This document shows, piece by piece, positions 16,363 through 23,529 of a DNA stretch of 27,598 nt. This DNA comes from Bacillota bacterium. Lineage in GTDB: Bacteria; Bacillota; Clostridia; Lachnospirales; Lachnospiraceae. Position 1 is the stretch's first letter, and each line of letters starts with the position of its first letter. A program made the translations under genes and the position numbers. Below the pieces are notes generated by a model. It was given only the letters and a program-made list of their open reading frames with translations, was not told the DNA's origin and did not search any database. The stretch lies in contig JAEYPA010000127.1 of NCBI GenBank assembly GCA_023411225.1, positions 1-27,598 of the forward strand, written 5' to 3'.

Positions 16363-16605
16363 ATGAGCACACATGAAAATAAAAAGCATTACGATTCTTC
16401 ACTAGAATACAATATAACTATGTATGACAACTTACCATATATCCGGGATGAGCGCTTTTGTGGTGCAGATAAAATTGCAATATACAGTGGCAATGTGGTG
16501 AAGTACTTCTCCTGTATAAGCGAAGGCCTATGTATGATAAATAATCAGGATGAGCCATTAAAAACCCATATACTACAACAAAGTAAACAAAAGGAGCACA
16601 TATGA
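16363..16605 (+). CDS. Small Cys-containing protein of unknown function, coupled to a DUF523 gene
   Basis: The 80-residue protein is soluble, with three cysteines at 33, 51 and 57 in RFCGADKIAIY and KYFSCISEGLCMIN. No known metal-binding family is recognisable, although the spacing could suit a metal or Fe-S ligand set. The N-terminus (EYNITMYDNLPYIRDER) is polar and the tail is Gln/Lys-rich. GAGGGG lies upstream of ATG 16363. The stop overlaps the next gene's start (ATGA at 16602-16605), so the two are translationally coupled. That suggests a shared role with the DUF523 protein, but this is inference. Confidence 0.65.
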   Translation: MSTHENKKHYDSSLEYNITMYDNLPYIRDERFCGADKIAIYSGNVVKYFSCISEGLCMINNQDEPLKTHILQQSKQKEHI

Positions 16606-17021
16606 AAATATTAGTAAGTGCTTGTATCCTCGGATGCAACTGCAAATATAACGGCAAGACTAATTATAATGAAAAGGTTACTAATTATCTAAAAGATCAC
16701 GAGATTGTCCGTATGTGTCCTGAAATTCTTGCTGGTTTACCAATTCCACGTTCATCTGCTGAAATTGTGAATGGCCATATCACTGAAGAAAGTGGCAGAA
16801 ATGCTGACGAACAATACAGACATGGTATAGATATTGCTCTAAAGCAAATAGAGGGATTATCTATTGACTTTGCTATTTTGCAATCCCGAAGCCCAACTTG
16901 TGGTGTAAATCAGATTTATGATGGTACATTTACTGGGAAGTTGATACCAGGTCAGGGATTGTTTGCTAAAGCCTTAATAGAAAGAAACATTAAGGTAATA
17001 GACGTGGCCGATTTTAAATGA
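16602..17021 (+). CDS. DUF523 (YbbK/TudS-like) protein, putative Fe-S desulfidase
   Basis: This 139-residue protein shows the full DUF523 pattern: SACILGCNCKYNG (Cys 8, 12 and 14), MCPEILAGLPIPR (Cys 39), SSAEIVNG, then QSRSPTCG (Cys 100). A characterised member, TudS, is a [4Fe-4S] enzyme that removes sulfur from 2-thiouracil; three of its conserved Cys bind the cluster, which fits the cysteines here. The position usually occupied by Lys before SRSPSCG is Gln 94. It begins inside the stop codon of the small Cys protein gene, with AAGGAG nine bases upstream. A thiolated-pyrimidine or related desulfidase role is likely but not proven. Confidence 0.85.
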   Translation: MKILVSACILGCNCKYNGKTNYNEKVTNYLKDHEIVRMCPEILAGLPIPRSSAEIVNGHITEESGRNADEQYRHGIDIALKQIEGLSIDFAILQSRSPTCGVNQIYDGTFTGKLIPGQGLFAKALIERNIKVIDVADFK

Positions 17022-17044
17022 AATTAACATTATATTTTACAAAA

Positions 17045-17075
17045 ATTAAGAAGAGGGAAATTCCCTCTTCTTAAT
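17045..17075. terminator. Strong inverted repeat, terminator for eno and probably bidirectional
   Basis: ATTAAGAAGAGGGAA (17045-17059) and TTCCCTCTTCTTAAT (17061-17075) are perfectly complementary around one central base. On the minus strand the stem runs straight into TTTTT, the form of an intrinsic terminator for eno, 70 bases past its stop. On the + strand it lies 24 bases past the DUF523 stop and can end that transcript too. Confidence 0.85.
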
Positions 17076-17146
17076 AGTCTATACACTATATTTGACTAAT
17101 ACCTATAATCGCTTTCATTCTATCATTCGGTACTGAATTCTATGAT

Positions 17147-18466
17147 TTAAAAAGCTCTATCTAGCTGAAAGGCTCTCTTGCCTAAATATACAGCACTTTC
17201 GCCTAACTCTTCTTCGATTCTTAGTAGCTGATTATATTTGGCAACACGATCCGTTCTGGAAGGTGCACCTGTCTTAATCTGTCCCGCATTGGTAGCCACT
17301 GAGATATCAGCAATTGTAGTATCCTCTGTCTCACCGGAACGATGAGAAACCACCGCTGTCCATCGATTATGTTGCGCCATCTTGATGGCATCTAGGGTTT
17401 CTGTTAAGGTACCAATCTGATTTACCTTAATTAATACAGAATTGCTGACATTATCTACAATTCCTTTTGTAATACGTTTTGTGTTGGTTACAAATAAATC
17501 ATCGCCAACTAACTGTACCTTGCCTCCTAGCTGTTTGGTAAGCTGACTCCAGCCTTCCCAATCCTCTTCTGCTAGGCCATCCTCAAGAGAGATAACCGGA
17601 TAGCGGTTGCAAAGGTCTTCCCAATACTCTACCATCTGGGATGGAGTTTTATATTCCCCGGATTTCCAGAAGAGATAATCTCCCTTACGTCCAGCCTTTT
17701 CTGCCTCATCATACATCTCTGTAGCTGCAGCATCGATAGCAATAAAGAAATCATCTCCAGGTTTGTAGCCTGCTGCACTGATTGCCTTTACCAGGTACTC
17801 TAGAGCCTGCTCATCACTACTAAACTTTGGAGCGAAACCGCCCTCATCACCTACTGCTGTCACATAACCATCTTCCTTGAGCACTTTCTTTAAGGTATGG
17901 AATACTGTTGCACCCCATTCCAATGCCTGACTAAAAGACTTAGCTCCAACTGGCATAATCATAAATTCCTGTATATTCAAACTAGAATCCGCATGCTTTC
18001 CGCCATTGATGACATTCATCATTGGAACCGGTAATGTTTTCGCATTTACTCCACCAATGTATTGATATAATGGTAAGTCCATATATTCTGCTGCTGCATG
18101 TGCTACTGCAAGAGAAACTCCTAGAATAGCATTGGCTCCTAGCTTTCCTTTATTATCAGTTCCGTCACAAGCTAACATAGCTCTGTCAATATCCACTTGA
18201 TTAAGAGCATTCATCCCAACAACAGTCTGGGCAAGTACTGTATTGACATTATCCACTGCTTTCTTTACACCAGTGCCTAAGTATCGACTCTTGTCACCAT
18301 CCCTCAACTCTACTGCCTCAAATGCTCCTGTAGATGCTCCTGAAGGAACAGACGCTCTTCCTATTGTTCCATCCTCTAATGTAACTTCTACTTCTACTGT
18401 AGGATTTCCTCTAGAATCCAGGATTTCCCTTCCGTGTACGTGAGTAATATAAATTCCTGATCTCAT
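17147..18466 (-). CDS. eno: Enolase
   Basis: A complete 439-residue glycolytic enolase that interconverts 2-phosphoglycerate and phosphoenolpyruvate in the cytoplasm with Mg2+. Motifs seen are HGREILDSRGNPTVEVEV at the start, PSGASTGAFEAVELRDGD, GDEGGFAP, ISLEDGLAEEDW with a metal-binding Asp, VGDDLFVTN, LIKVNQIGTLTE with the catalytic Lys, SHRSGETEDTTIAD and GAPSRTDRVAKYNQLLRIEEEL. ATG 18466 is the start, because AAAGGA lies eight bases upstream and the family start aligns there. A longer in-frame reading of 27 codons upstream is non-family. It lies 93 bases after the M32 peptidase gene; whether they share a transcript is unclear. Confidence 0.98.
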   Translation of the reverse strand: MRSGIYITHVHGREILDSRGNPTVEVEVTLEDGTIGRASVPSGASTGAFEAVELRDGDKSRYLGTGVKKAVDNVNTVLAQTVVGMNALNQVDIDRAMLACDGTDNKGKLGANAILGVSLAVAHAAAEYMDLPLYQYIGGVNAKTLPVPMMNVINGGKHADSSLNIQEFMIMPVGAKSFSQALEWGATVFHTLKKVLKEDGYVTAVGDEGGFAPKFSSDEQALEYLVKAISAAGYKPGDDFFIAIDAAATEMYDEAEKAGRKGDYLFWKSGEYKTPSQMVEYWEDLCNRYPVISLEDGLAEEDWEGWSQLTKQLGGKVQLVGDDLFVTNTKRITKGIVDNVSNSVLIKVNQIGTLTETLDAIKMAQHNRWTAVVSHRSGETEDTTIADISVATNAGQIKTGAPSRTDRVAKYNQLLRIEEELGESAVYLGKRAFQLDRAF

Positions 18467-18559
18467 ATAATCATCCTTTCCAAAATTTTTAGTATGCTTT
18501 CTAACTGTGGACAAATAGCAAAGTCCATCACACAATACTATTTGCAAAATGAAGTTCTT

Positions 18560-20050
18560 TTACTCAAATTTTTCTTTCAAATATCTCACATAGTACTTAG
18601 GATTAAACTTCTCATTTGTCATACGAAGCAATAACTCATTTATGTCATAAATCATACCATATTGATGAATTTCTTTTCGTAACACTTCTGTTACTGCCTT
18701 TAGATTACCATTTTTTAGCTTGTTTTTCAATTGTTCCTTCGCTAATAAATGATAATATATCTCAGCTGCTATGGCACTCCCCACCGCATAAGAAGGAAAG
18801 TATCCAAAATCCCCACAGGACCAGTGGGTATCTTGAAGAACACCTTCACTATCTGTTTCTGGTCTTATCCCCAGATATTCTTCACATTTTTTGTTCCAAG
18901 CCTCTGGAAGCTCCTCCACCGTAATCTCGTCATTAAATATCATTTTTTCCAGTTCATAGCGGATAATAATGTGAAGCGGATAGGTTAATTCATCTGCATC
19001 GATACGAATTAGACCAGGCTTTACCTTGTTAATACCGGTAATAAACTTATCCAGGGTTACATCTCCTAACTGCTTAGGAAATGCAGTAACTAACTTGTCG
19101 TATATTGGTTCCCAAAATTCCTTGCTTCTTCCTATATTGTTTTCGTAGAATCTGGATTGGGATTCGTGCATCGCCATAGATGCTCCGGTTCCCGCTAAGG
19201 TTAGGGTTAATTTATCACTAACGCCTAATTCATAAATCCCATGGCCGCCTTCGTGGATTGCACTAAAAATAGATCCTATAAAGCCCTGCTCCGAAAAATG
19301 ATTGGTAACTCGTACGTCCTTGTTATGCAGATTAATGGTAAAGGGATGCGCACTTTCTCCTACCACTCCCTTAGAGAAATCAAAACCAATGTATTCCAAA
19401 ATAAAATGACAGAATTCCTTTTGTTTTTCAATGTCAAAATCTTGAAAAATAAAATCATCGTTTATTTTCTCGTGCTCCTTCGCCACCTTCTTAATGAGAG
19501 GAACCAGTTCCTTCTTTAAATAATCAAAGAACTCGTCCAAATCCTTGGTTGTAAGACAAGGTTCATAGTCTGCAAGAAGCACATCATAAGAGTTTTCTTC
19601 CTCTTTTTTTTGATAAATAGCAAACTTCTTTTTATATTCTATTACCTTTTTTAACATAGGAGCAAAAGAGGCAAAATCATTATTTTTTCTTGCCTTGGCC
19701 CATGCAACAGAGCTTCTTAAAGTCATTTCGTGATACTCAACGTATTCTTTTGCCGGAATACATTTGATTCGGTCATAATTAATTCGAAGCTGGCGAAGAA
19801 CAGCTTTCTCTTCTATCGATAATTTATCTTTCGCCTCTGGTTTTTCCAGTTCAGTAAGCAGTCTCTCTGTTTCTGGATGAAGTAAAGTATCATAGAATTC
19901 ATTGGACAAAATACCCACCAATCTTCCTGTCTGTTCCTCTGCCTTTTCTGGTGCTATTGTTTCCATATCCCAGTGGTAAAGTTCCAAAGTAGTATTAATT
20001 GCTGCAAGCTTATAAAGCCTTGGTCGTAATTGTTCATAGAGATGACTCAT
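18560..20050 (-). CDS. M32-family metallocarboxypeptidase
   Basis: A 496-residue zinc carboxypeptidase of family M32 (Taq/Bacillus carboxypeptidase type) that removes C-terminal residues from peptides in the cytoplasm. The zinc site HEGGH is at 266-270 and is followed by the family's HESQSRFYEN (with the third ligand nearby). DVRVTNHF, IRIDADELTYPLHIIIRYELE and GDFGYFPSYAVGSAIAAEIY are further M32 signatures. Length matches the family. AAGGGA lies nine bases before the ATG. It diverges from argH across 241 AT-rich bases with an ARG-box-like site. Confidence 0.93.
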   Translation of the reverse strand: MSHLYEQLRPRLYKLAAINTTLELYHWDMETIAPEKAEEQTGRLVGILSNEFYDTLLHPETERLLTELEKPEAKDKLSIEEKAVLRQLRINYDRIKCIPAKEYVEYHEMTLRSSVAWAKARKNNDFASFAPMLKKVIEYKKKFAIYQKKEEENSYDVLLADYEPCLTTKDLDEFFDYLKKELVPLIKKVAKEHEKINDDFIFQDFDIEKQKEFCHFILEYIGFDFSKGVVGESAHPFTINLHNKDVRVTNHFSEQGFIGSIFSAIHEGGHGIYELGVSDKLTLTLAGTGASMAMHESQSRFYENNIGRSKEFWEPIYDKLVTAFPKQLGDVTLDKFITGINKVKPGLIRIDADELTYPLHIIIRYELEKMIFNDEITVEELPEAWNKKCEEYLGIRPETDSEGVLQDTHWSCGDFGYFPSYAVGSAIAAEIYYHLLAKEQLKNKLKNGNLKAVTEVLRKEIHQYGMIYDINELLLRMTNEKFNPKYYVRYLKEKFE

Positions 20051-20155
20051 ATTCCCATTTCCCTTCTATATAGATTCATTACTATTTCCGATTCATTTTT
20101 TTAGTATATCCCATCTAATTCAAAAGTATATCACAGGTTAGGGAGGTTGCATACT

Positions 20156-20173
20156 AATGCATATTTATTCATA
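20156..20173. promoter_or_regulatory. ARG-box-like operator in the argH upstream region
   Basis: The 18 bases contain TGCAT-ATTT-ATTCA, an exact fit to the ArgR/AhrC consensus TGNAT-W4-ATNCA with suitable flanks. Further degenerate half-sites (TGCAT, TGAAT, ATTC) follow up to about 20200. Its location 119 bases upstream of argH, an arginine-biosynthesis gene, supports arginine-dependent repression. The match is by eye against a degenerate, AT-rich consensus. Confidence 0.55.
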
Positions 20174-20200
20174 TTTATGCATAATATATGAATATTATTC

Positions 20201-20229
20201 TTGCATATTTTACGATTACAGGGTACTAT
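20201..20229 (+). promoter_or_regulatory. Candidate argH promoter
   Basis: TTGCAT (20201-20206) and TACTAT (20224-20229) are separated by 17 bases and lie 28 to 45 bases downstream of the ARG-box-like site, about 63 bases before the argH start. Confidence 0.45.
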
Positions 20230-20291
20230 ATACAAAAAGGATTTTATCTAGTACATGTTAAACAGAAAATCATAGAAACGAGGGAACGCAT

Positions 20292-21668
20292 ATGAAACTC
20301 TGGGGCGGACGCTTCACAAAAGAAACAAATCAACTGGTACATAATTTTAATGCTTCTATATCCTTTGATCAGAAGTTTTTTAAACAAGATATACAGGGAA
20401 GCATTGCTCATGTGACCATGCTTGCAAAACAGGGAATATTGACAGATGTTGAAAGAGATCAAATTATAGAAGGATTGTCAGGAATTTGCACAGACATAGA
20501 AAATGGAACTTTAGAGATAGACAGTAGTTACGAAGATATCCATAGCTTTGTAGAAGGACACTTGATTGAGCGAATCGGCGATACCGGAAAGAAGCTGCAT
20601 ACCGGAAGAAGTCGTAACGATCAGGTTGCTCTTGATATGAAGTTGTATACAAGAGATGAGATTGTAGCAATCAATGAACTTGTAAAGCAACTGTTAATTG
20701 TGCTGAATCAACTGATGCATGAGCACTGTGATACCATTATGCCAGGCTTTACCCATTTGCAAAAGGCTCAGCCTATTACTCTGGCTCATCACCTAGGAGC
20801 CTATTTTGAAATGTTCAAGCGAGACAGAAGCCGTCTAGAAGACATTTATAATCGTATGAATACCTGTCCGCTAGGCTCAGGTGCCCTGGCTGGAACCACC
20901 TACCCATTAGACCGTAGCTATACTGCATCTCTACTTAATTTTAGTGAAGCCACCCTAAACAGTATGGATTCTGTGTCTGACCGAGATTATCTGATTGAAT
21001 TACTTAGTGCTTTATCCATTATAATGATGCATTTAAGTCGCTTCTGTGAGGAAATTATACTTTGGAATTCCAACGAATATCATTTTGTAGAATTAGACGA
21101 TGCTTATTCTACTGGAAGCAGTATTATGCCACAGAAAAAGAATCCTGATATTGCCGAGCTAGTACGTGGTAAAACCGGTCGTGTATACGGAGCTTTAACC
21201 TCTCTTTTGACTACCATGAAAGGCATTCCTCTTGCTTACAACAAGGATATGCAGGAGGATAAAGAGTTGACCTTTGATGCTATTGATACAGTAAAGGGTT
21301 GTATTGCACTATTTACAGGCATGGTAGATACCATGCAATTTAATAAATATGCCATGAAGGAAAGTGCCAAGAAGGGCTTTACCAATGCTACCGATGCTGC
21401 GGATTATCTAGTAAAGCACGGGGTACCATTTAGAGATGCCCACGGAATAATCGGTCAGATTGTACTTTACTGCATTGAAAAAGAAATTAGTATCGAAGAC
21501 ATGTCCCTAGAGGAACTAAAGGCGATTAGCCCAGTCTTTGAGAAAGATGTATTCGAAGCCATTAGCTTAGAGACTTGTGTGAATATGCGTAATACCATTG
21601 GGGCGCCGGGTAAAGATGCAATGAAGATGGTATTAGAGGCCAATGACAAGTATCTTGAATTGAATTAG
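20292..21668 (+). CDS. argH: Argininosuccinate lyase
   Basis: A complete 458-residue member of the fumarase/aspartase superfamily. It splits argininosuccinate into arginine and fumarate, the last step of arginine synthesis. It begins KLWGGRFTKETN and carries HTGRSRNDQVALDMKLY, PGFTHLQKAQP, and the family signature GSSIMPQKKNPD at 275-286 with the catalytic serine loop. GGGA precedes the ATG. No argG is adjacent, so the pathway genes are dispersed. The upstream ARG-box-like site suggests regulation by arginine. Confidence 0.97.
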   Translation: MKLWGGRFTKETNQLVHNFNASISFDQKFFKQDIQGSIAHVTMLAKQGILTDVERDQIIEGLSGICTDIENGTLEIDSSYEDIHSFVEGHLIERIGDTGKKLHTGRSRNDQVALDMKLYTRDEIVAINELVKQLLIVLNQLMHEHCDTIMPGFTHLQKAQPITLAHHLGAYFEMFKRDRSRLEDIYNRMNTCPLGSGALAGTTYPLDRSYTASLLNFSEATLNSMDSVSDRDYLIELLSALSIIMMHLSRFCEEIILWNSNEYHFVELDDAYSTGSSIMPQKKNPDIAELVRGKTGRVYGALTSLLTTMKGIPLAYNKDMQEDKELTFDAIDTVKGCIALFTGMVDTMQFNKYAMKESAKKGFTNATDAADYLVKHGVPFRDAHGIIGQIVLYCIEKEISIEDMSLEELKAISPVFEKDVFEAISLETCVNMRNTIGAPGKDAMKMVLEANDKYLELN

Positions 21669-21713
21669 AAGGTATATCTTCTGGGTGAATTCCCGGAAGG
21701 TATGGACAATCCC

Positions 21714-21751
21714 AAATAACCAGAAAGAGGTGCCCTCTTTCCTGGTTATTT
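21714..21751 (+). terminator. argH terminator
   Basis: A 17-bp stem joins 21714-21730 with 21734-21751, with one bulged base at 21741 and a three-base loop. It lies 45 bases past the argH stop and ends in TTATTTCT. It also separates argH from the convergent mntP. Confidence 0.75.
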
Positions 21752-21823
21752 CTAGTTGCAGAGGCTATCTCATCCTGGGGAATAGATTTGTAGGCAGTGA
21801 ATGAAATGTATCTAATAAAGTCA

Positions 21824-22396
21824 CTAAAAACCAATATATCCCAAATGCTCAAACAGAATTTTCACTCCTATTAATATAAGAATAACTCCTCCAACTACTT
21901 CAGCTTTTGATTTATAGCGAGTTCCAAATACATTACCAATCTTAACTCCGGCAATAGAAATCACAAATGTTGTTATGCCAATGATAGCAATAGCTATAAG
22001 AATATTAATACCTAAAAATGCGAAGGTTACTCCCACAGCCAGGGCATCTATGCTAGTAGCAATTGCCAATACTAACATCGCTTTAAGACTAAAGATAGGG
22101 CAACTCGCCTCTCCTTCCTCACAATTGCCATATGCCTCACGTATCATATTAATTCCTATTAATACTAATAATATAAAGGCAACCCAGTGATCAAAACTTT
22201 CTATTTGATTACGAAAGCTTACTCCAAGTCCATAACCTATGAGGGGCATCAGTGCTTGAAATCCTCCAAAATATAGACCTACAATTAAAGCTTGTTTTAT
22301 ATACAATTTTTTTACTGCTAATCCTTTACATATAGATACTGCAAAAGCATCCATAGACAAGCCAACGCCAATAAGAAATATCTCCAGTAAACTCAT
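21824..22396 (-). CDS. mntP: Manganese efflux pump MntP
   Basis: A 190-residue membrane protein with six predicted helices and the two DUF204 repeats of MntP: GVGLSMDAFAVSI with Asp 16 and ATSIDALAVGV with Asp 117. MntP exports Mn2+ from the cytoplasm when the ion is in excess. The central cytoplasmic loop holds an acidic, Cys-containing stretch (NCEEGEASC). ATG 22396 is chosen because AGGAAAGGA lies just upstream; an earlier GTG-type reading would include it. The assignment is strengthened by the Mn2+-type riboswitch and promoter upstream on the same strand, so the gene should be switched on by high Mn2+. Confidence 0.95.
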   Translation of the reverse strand: MSLLEIFLIGVGLSMDAFAVSICKGLAVKKLYIKQALIVGLYFGGFQALMPLIGYGLGVSFRNQIESFDHWVAFILLVLIGINMIREAYGNCEEGEASCPIFSLKAMLVLAIATSIDALAVGVTFAFLGINILIAIAIIGITTFVISIAGVKIGNVFGTRYKSKAEVVGGVILILIGVKILFEHLGYIGF

Positions 22397-22449
22397 TTTG
22401 CTTTCCTTTCCTACTACCATTTTAATATTTTATGTTTTTTCCAAGCCAA

Positions 22450-22581
22450 TCATACATAAATACTCTTTGCTTTCCTAAGAGGCCTTGCATGCGACAACTT
22501 CTTCTCCAACCCAATACAATCCTTGGCTTCCTGTTCTTTAGAAAGTCTTTTTAATTTGGTGGGAAAATCTGGATGACTTTC
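22450..22581 (-). pseudogene. Coding-like remnant, C-terminal end of an unidentified gene
   Basis: On the minus strand 43 codons are open, from just after a stop at 22582-22584 to a TGA at 22450-22452. They translate to a sensible Lys/Glu-rich tail (starting ESHPDFPTKLKRLSKEQEA and ending RPLRKAKSIYV). There is no in-frame ATG or ribosome binding site. It sits between the riboswitch terminator and mntP. It may be the broken 3' end of a gene once controlled by the same riboswitch, or chance. I do not recognise the family. Confidence 0.3.
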
Positions 22582-22590
22582 TTATCAAAT

Positions 22591-22721
22591 AAAAAAAGAC
22601 CTATCTGTAGTGTTATTGCTACAGACAAGTCTCATTATTTAAAACAAAGCCAGATAACCATCGTTATCAGTATGTTGACTAAGCTACACAGGTACTTCTG
22701 TGCTAACTACTCCCTTATCCT
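22591..22721 (-). ncRNA. yybP-ykoY-type manganese riboswitch with terminator, upstream of mntP
   Basis: Read on the minus strand from about 22721, the RNA has AAGGATAAGGGAGTAG, then TTAGTCAACATACTG, a helix ending in TCTGGCTTTG, and TAATGAGACTTG. These correspond in order to the conserved blocks of the yybP-ykoY Mn2+ aptamer (GGGGAGUAG; GUC-A; GGCUUUGUU; AAGACC-like). An intrinsic terminator follows: 22598-22610 pairs fully, counting G-U, with 22619-22631, then seven T at 22591-22597. Since mntP lies downstream, Mn2+ binding should favour read-through, as described for this class. Confidence 0.85.
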
Positions 22722-22727
22722 TGGAAT

Positions 22728-22756
22728 ATTATAAATGATAATTTTTATTAGGTCAA
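22728..22756 (-). promoter_or_regulatory. Promoter of the riboswitch-mntP transcript
   Basis: On the minus strand TTGACC (22751-22756) and a perfect TATAAT (22728-22733) are 17 bases apart. The expected start near 22721 coincides with the first conserved bases of the riboswitch. Confidence 0.85.
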
Positions 22757-22791
22757 CCTCAAATTCCATACTTCACAACCATATTACTTAA

Positions 22792-22825
22792 TAACATTTC
22801 TTATGAATTAACATTTCTTATGAAT
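22792..22825. repeat. Exact tandem 17-bp repeat upstream of the FMN-binding lipoprotein gene
   Basis: TAACATTTCTTATGAAT occurs twice head to tail (22792-22808, 22809-22825). The repeats end just before a weak promoter-like pair (TTTGAT at 22828-22833, TATAAC at 22850-22855, 16 bases apart). They may be paired binding sites for a regulator of the gene at 22911. Confidence 0.6.
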
Positions 22826-22910
22826 ACTTTGATTTTTTTCAAGAAATACTATAACTGCATCTTTTATATATCATTTGTTATAAAATTTAATAATATCGGA
22901 GGGCCGAACT

Positions 22911-23420
22911 ATGAAGTATCCTATGAAAAGAATCTTATCCGTCCTGTTAGTATTTGTTATGTCCTTATCCTTATTGGTTGGATGTAACTCAACTAACAAC
23001 GGTAAAAACAAGAACAATGGTACTAGTACTAACAATGCTAACAACGGTACTAGCACCAACAACGCCAACAATGGTACAGGTACCAACAATGCCAACAATG
23101 GTACAAGTACCAACAATGCCAATACTGGTGCTAAAGCCGGAACCTATACAGCTACTGCTAAGGGTTATTCAAGTGATGTTAAAGTTACAGTAACTGTTGC
23201 TAAGGATGGTGCTATCTCTGACATCAAAGTAGACGCCAGTGGTGAGACTGCAGACTTAGGTGGAAAAGCAGCTCCTTCTATCTGCGAAGAAGTTAAAAAG
23301 AAACAAAGTATTGCTGTTGATACTGTTACAGGCGCAACAATAACCAGTAATGCTACATTAACAGCTATAACAGAGGCTTTATCCCAGTCAGGCGTTGACC
23401 TTGGTAAAGTAAATAAATAA
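22911..23420 (+). CDS. Lipoprotein with an FMN-binding (flavinylated) domain
   Basis: The 169-residue protein has a type II signal peptide with lipobox LVGC (Cys 25). Residues 28-72 are an Asn/Thr/Gly-rich linker made of nine-residue repeats (NNGTSTNNA). The FMN_bind domain at about 75-165 ends with D-T-V-T-G-A-T (137-143). In this family the Thr of the S/T-G-A-T motif, here Thr 143, receives FMN covalently from an ApbE-type transferase. A membrane-anchored extracellular flavoprotein would serve electron transfer outside the cell. No apbE or redox partner is in the window. GGAGGG lies upstream of the ATG. The gene appears monocistronic. Confidence 0.9.
   Translation: MKYPMKRILSVLLVFVMSLSLLVGCNSTNNGKNKNNGTSTNNANNGTSTNNANNGTGTNNANNGTSTNNANTGAKAGTYTATAKGYSSDVKVTVTVAKDGAISDIKVDASGETADLGGKAAPSICEEVKKKQSIAVDTVTGATITSNATLTAITEALSQSGVDLGKVNK
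23013..23120 (+). repeat. Four 27-bp tandem repeats inside the FMN-binding lipoprotein gene
   Basis: Units begin at 23013, 23040, 23067 and 23094. They differ at a few, mostly silent, positions and encode the Asn/Thr/Gly linker. The unit length keeps the frame, so copy number can change without breaking the gene. Confidence 0.9.
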
Positions 23421-23432
23421 GAGCTAACTCCC

Positions 23433-23506
23433 AAACAATAATGAAGTGAACCCTTTTACCCGGACTTATACTTTGCCTGGCAAATTAGTTCACTTCGTTA
23501 TTGTTT
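23433..23506. terminator. Long inverted repeat between convergent genes, probable bidirectional terminator
   Basis: Bases 23433-23451 pair with 23488-23506 over 19 positions with one T-G pair, enclosing a 36-base loop with weak inner pairing (CCCGG/CCTGG). Arms are A-rich before and T-rich after. It lies 12 bases past the lipoprotein gene stop and 23 bases from the end of the kinase gene. Confidence 0.65.
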
Positions 23507-23529
23507 ATATCTGTTTTATTTTCTGTGAA

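Noticed and set aside
23013..23120. Regular 27-bp repeats that could suggest a CRISPR array
   Set aside because: The units are directly adjacent with no spacers and encode an in-frame linker.
22871..23122. Leu/Val-rich minus-strand reading frame that looks like a membrane protein
   Set aside because: It is the antisense of the Asn/Thr repeat gene; its regularity comes from the 27-bp repeats.
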